Of a DNA stretch of 9,289 nucleotides, positions 7,383 through 9,289 are shown piece by piece. The notes beneath the pieces are model-generated. The model worked only from the letters and a program-made list of their open reading frames with translations. It searched no databases and was not told the DNA's origin. Location: positions 1 to 9,289 of the forward strand of contig SLSP01000127.1 of assembly GCA_007130345.1 (NCBI GenBank), in the 5' to 3' direction. The stretch comes from Thermoflexales bacterium (GTDB lineage: Bacteria > Chloroflexota > Anaerolineae > B4-G1 > SLSP01). The position numbers and the translations under genes were made by a program. How positions within the stretch are numbered: position 1 is the stretch's first letter; each line of letters starts with the position of its first letter.

Positions 7383-9029
7383 CTAATCCACTGCTTCCGC
7401 GCCGGTTTCTGGCGACTCGTCAGCGGTATTTTCAACTTCTGCTTCGGTCTCTGCCTCGTCCTCGATGGGCGATTCAGCTACCGATTCGACGACCTCGGCC
7501 TCTGTTTCAACTTCTGCCTCGGTCTCTTCTTCGTCCTCGATGGGCGATTCAGCTACCGGCTCGACGACCTCGGCCTCTTCTTCGGTCTCTGCTTCAACTT
7601 CCGCTGCGGTCTCTTCTTCGTCGTGCGCCTCGACCTCGACGACCTCAGACTCTTCCTCAGCTTTTGCTTCAACTTCCGCCTCGGTTTCTTCTTCGTCGTG
7701 CGCCTCGACCTCGACGGCCGGCGCGGCTACTGCCTCAACGACTTCGGCCTCTTCTTCAGCGGTTGCTTCTACTTCGGCTTCGGTCTCTTCTTCTGGGGAA
7801 GCGGTGTCCTCTTCGTCATCAACCGTATCGTCATCGAAGTCGTCCTCTTCGTAGTCGTCGATGTCTTCTTCCTCTAACTCGTTCTCAAGCTCGGCGGCGG
7901 CTTTGGCGGCGGTCCATTCTTCCCACTCTTCGCGGCGGACGCGGCGGACGCTCAGGCCGATGCGGCGGCGGTTAGGCTCCACGCGGATGATCTTGACGAG
8001 GATCCCTTGTCCCGTTTCCAACTCTTCCCGTTGTTCCATATCGCCCAACTCGGAGTTGTGGAGCAGTCCCTCGACACCCGGTTCGAGTTCTATGAAAATG
8101 CCAAAGTCCACAACCTGGCTGACCTTGCCCTCAATCAGGTCGCCTTCCTGATATTTCTCAGGCGCGGCTTCCCAGGGATCGGGGGCCAGGGCTTTGATGC
8201 TCAAGCCGATGCGCTGACGGTCGCGGTCAATGTTGAGCACTTTGACCTTGACGCGCTGCCCGCGCTGGTAAATCTCGCTGGGGTCCTCGATGCGGCCCCA
8301 GGATAGTTCCGAAATGTGAACTAGACCGTCCAGCCCGCCCAGATTGACGAACAGGCCGAAGTCGGTGATCTGACTGATGCGACCGCGGCGCACTTGTCCG
8401 GCTTCCAACTCGGTGAGCAGATTAGCCCGACGTTCAGAGCGCCATTCCTTGATGGCGGCTTTCTGTGAGAGGATGAGCCGCCGGCGGCGGCGGTTCACTT
8501 CGATCACCTTGAGCATAATGGGGTTCCCCACCAACGCGCTTAAACGTCGGTGACGCTCGGCAGCCTGGCGGATGCGAGAAAAACCGATTAACTGCGACAT
8601 GGGAATGAAGCCGCGCAAGTGGCCGAATTCGATGGTCAACCCGCCCCGGTTGGCTGCCAACACAGTGGCTTCGTGAACCTCCTGACTTTCCAGCAACGCC
8701 TCGGCGCGTTCCCAGTCCTCTTGCATCAACGCTTGCGATACAGATAGCTCGACATTGCCATCTGAACCGTGGAGCTTAGTAACGACGACATTGACTTCCT
8801 GACCTGCCTCGAAAGTTGTGTCTTCCAACTCTTTCAGGTCATCCGCAGGCACGAAGCCGTCGCGCTTGGATCCAATATCCACGACCATCCCGTCATTGCG
8901 GATGGCTATGATGATGCCGTCGCGCATCTGTCCGCGTTTAAGCTCACTTCCTGCCAGCGATTCTTCCAGTTTCTCCTCCCAATTCTCCATGGTCATGGGT
9001 TCGCTTGGGGTACCCTTTTGTTCTTCCAC
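7383..9029 (-). CDS. rpsA: S1-type RNA-binding ribosomal protein with repetitive acidic tail (548 aa)
   Basis: Four S1 (OB-fold) domains lie at ~30-98, 116-189, 209-278 and 293-362. Domain 3 (GRISQITDFGLFVNLGGLDG then LVHISELSWGRI) is the most canonical. Such proteins hold mRNA on the 30S subunit and can repress their own mRNA. Residues ~374-548 form a very acidic Glu/Val/Ala tail with five imperfect units of EEETEAEVEA...EVVE...; E. coli S1 has six domains and no such tail. The frame is open to a TTG at 9059, but no ribosome site precedes that. The GTG at 9029 has GAGGAG (9036-9041) 6 nt upstream and is preferred; ATGs at 8996 and 8990 are poorer alternatives. infA follows in the same transcript. 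The symbol is given by domain content, and a specialised S1 paralogue is possible. Confidence 0.9.
   Translation of the reverse strand: MEEQKGTPSEPMTMENWEEKLEESLAGSELKRGQMRDGIIIAIRNDGMVVDIGSKRDGFVPADDLKELEDTTFEAGQEVNVVVTKLHGSDGNVELSVSQALMQEDWERAEALLESQEVHEATVLAANRGGLTIEFGHLRGFIPMSQLIGFSRIRQAAERHRRLSALVGNPIMLKVIEVNRRRRRLILSQKAAIKEWRSERRANLLTELEAGQVRRGRISQITDFGLFVNLGGLDGLVHISELSWGRIEDPSEIYQRGQRVKVKVLNIDRDRQRIGLSIKALAPDPWEAAPEKYQEGDLIEGKVSQVVDFGIFIELEPGVEGLLHNSELGDMEQREELETGQGILVKIIRVEPNRRRIGLSVRRVRREEWEEWTAAKAAAELENELEEEDIDDYEEDDFDDDTVDDEEDTASPEEETEAEVEATAEEEAEVVEAVAAPAVEVEAHDEEETEAEVEAKAEEESEVVEVEAHDEEETAAEVEAETEEEAEVVEPVAESPIEDEEETEAEVETEAEVVESVAESPIEDEAETEAEVENTADESPETGAEAVD
7386..7793 (-). 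repeat. Acidic 25-residue coding repeats in the S1 tail
   Basis: Five units start with E[EA]ET[EA]AEVE and most end in VEAHD or SPIED, with lengths 33, 25, 29, 25 and 24 residues. At the DNA level the blocks TCGTGCGCCTCGACCTCGAC (7621 and 7696) and CTCGATGGGCGATTCAGCTACCG-like (7461 and 7536) each recur 75 bp apart. The repeats are therefore recent tandem duplications in frame. Confidence 0.85.
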
Positions 9030-9106
9030 TTCCGACTCCTCTTCCTTCCTTCTTTGCAAGACTTGATTACTTGCTCAATTTGGACGGCCTGCATGAAATT
9101 TACCGT

Positions 9107-9134
9107 ATTGTATCATAGCAGGTAAGAATGTCAA
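9107..9134 (-). promoter_or_regulatory. sigma70-type promoter of the S1-infA unit
   Basis: On the minus strand a perfect TTGACA (9129-9134) is followed by a 16-bp spacer and TACAAT (9107-9112). Transcription would start near 9100, leaving a leader of about 70 nt before the GTG at 9029. That leader is a candidate site for S1 autoregulation. Confidence 0.75.
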
Positions 9135-9160
9135 ACTTTCCGCGTATATCGGGCCAGGGC

Positions 9161-9186
9161 GGGGACTTGGAGCGATTTTGAACGAG
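9161..9186 (+). repeat. Copy of the dispersed GGGGACTTSGAGCKATTTT motif
   Basis: GGGGACTTGGAGCGATTTTG (9161-9180) closely matches 1417-1436 and, in inverse orientation, the GCTCCAAGCCCCCG block at 1354-1367. It lies between the two divergent promoters. Confidence 0.6.
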
Positions 9187-9211
9187 ATGCGATTATTCCC
9201 AATGCCGGGGG

Positions 9212-9238
9212 TTGCATATTCTGTGTTTCTAGTATAAT
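9212..9238 (+). promoter_or_regulatory. Promoter of the divergent plus-strand gene beyond the window
   Basis: TTGCAT (9212-9217) and a perfect TATAAT (9233-9238) are separated by 15 bp; a -35 read as GTTGCA gives 16 bp. It points right, back to back with the S1 promoter and about 100 bp from it. Confidence 0.6.
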
Positions 9239-9277
9239 ATAGAGATGTTGTGGGTCTATGGAAAAATCCTACCCTTT

Positions 9278-9286
9278 TAAGGAGGT
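9278..9286 (+). promoter_or_regulatory. Strong Shine-Dalgarno for a gene starting just past the right edge
   Basis: TAAGGAGGT matches the 16S anti-Shine-Dalgarno complement across nine bases, and only three bases of the window follow. A start codon is expected within a few bases beyond 9289. An ATG at 9258 also opens a frame to the edge but lacks a ribosome site, so it is less likely to be the start. Confidence 0.7.
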
Positions 9287-9289
9287 AAA

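Noticed and set aside
7465..7854. Serine-rich plus-strand frame opposite the S1 tail
   Set aside because: The Ser/Thr repeats are the reverse complement of Glu/Val/Ala repeat codons, and there is no independent start signal.

Overview
The window looks like chromosomal DNA from a GC-rich, probably Chloroflexota (Anaerolineae-like) bacterium. That placement rests on overall gene character: an S1 protein with a long acidic tail, a PocR-PAS histidine kinase, and a partial gene ending in a beta-rich domain of the kind seen on Chloroflexota membrane proteins. It is an inference, not a proof. Nearly all genes lie on the minus strand, so transcription runs mostly right to left.

Right end (about 7122-9289): an S1-type ribosomal protein gene with four S1 domains and a repetitive Glu-rich tail is followed 15 bp later by infA (translation initiation factor IF-1). 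This pair has a good sigma70-type promoter at 9107-9134 and a perfect-palindrome terminator at 6959-6978. A divergent promoter and a near-perfect Shine-Dalgarno at the right edge announce a plus-strand gene starting just outside the window.

Middle (2633-6805): a tight minus-strand operon starts from a promoter at 6778-6805. It encodes an LsrG/ABM-like small protein, an iron-type alcohol dehydrogenase (stop and start directly abutting), a PocR-PAS-HisKA-HATPase sensor kinase with no response regulator nearby, a protein resembling archaeal CTP-dependent riboflavin kinase (4-bp GTGA overlap with the kinase gene), and a small membrane protein. The gene set suggests sensing and oxidation or reduction of a small alcohol or carbonyl compound, possibly with a flavin connection. 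The substrate cannot be read from the sequence.

Left part (1-2383): two complete aldo/keto reductase genes with intact catalytic tetrads, also on the minus strand, converge on the 3' end of a plus-strand gene cut by the window edge.

The spacers carry most of the unusual structure. A short inverted-repeat (MITE-like) element is present twice in the same orientation (2464-2601 and 6998-7106). The second copy is flanked by a perfect 7-9 bp direct repeat and sits between infA and its terminator. A GC-rich dispersed motif (GGGGACTTSGAGC followed by ATTTT) recurs at 1354-1445, 6885-6910 and 9161-9186. Two short tandem arrays (14-bp units at 241-296, 7-bp units at 1489-1516) sit at the stop codons of the two aldo/keto reductase genes. 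No tRNA, rRNA, CRISPR array or complete insertion sequence is visible.
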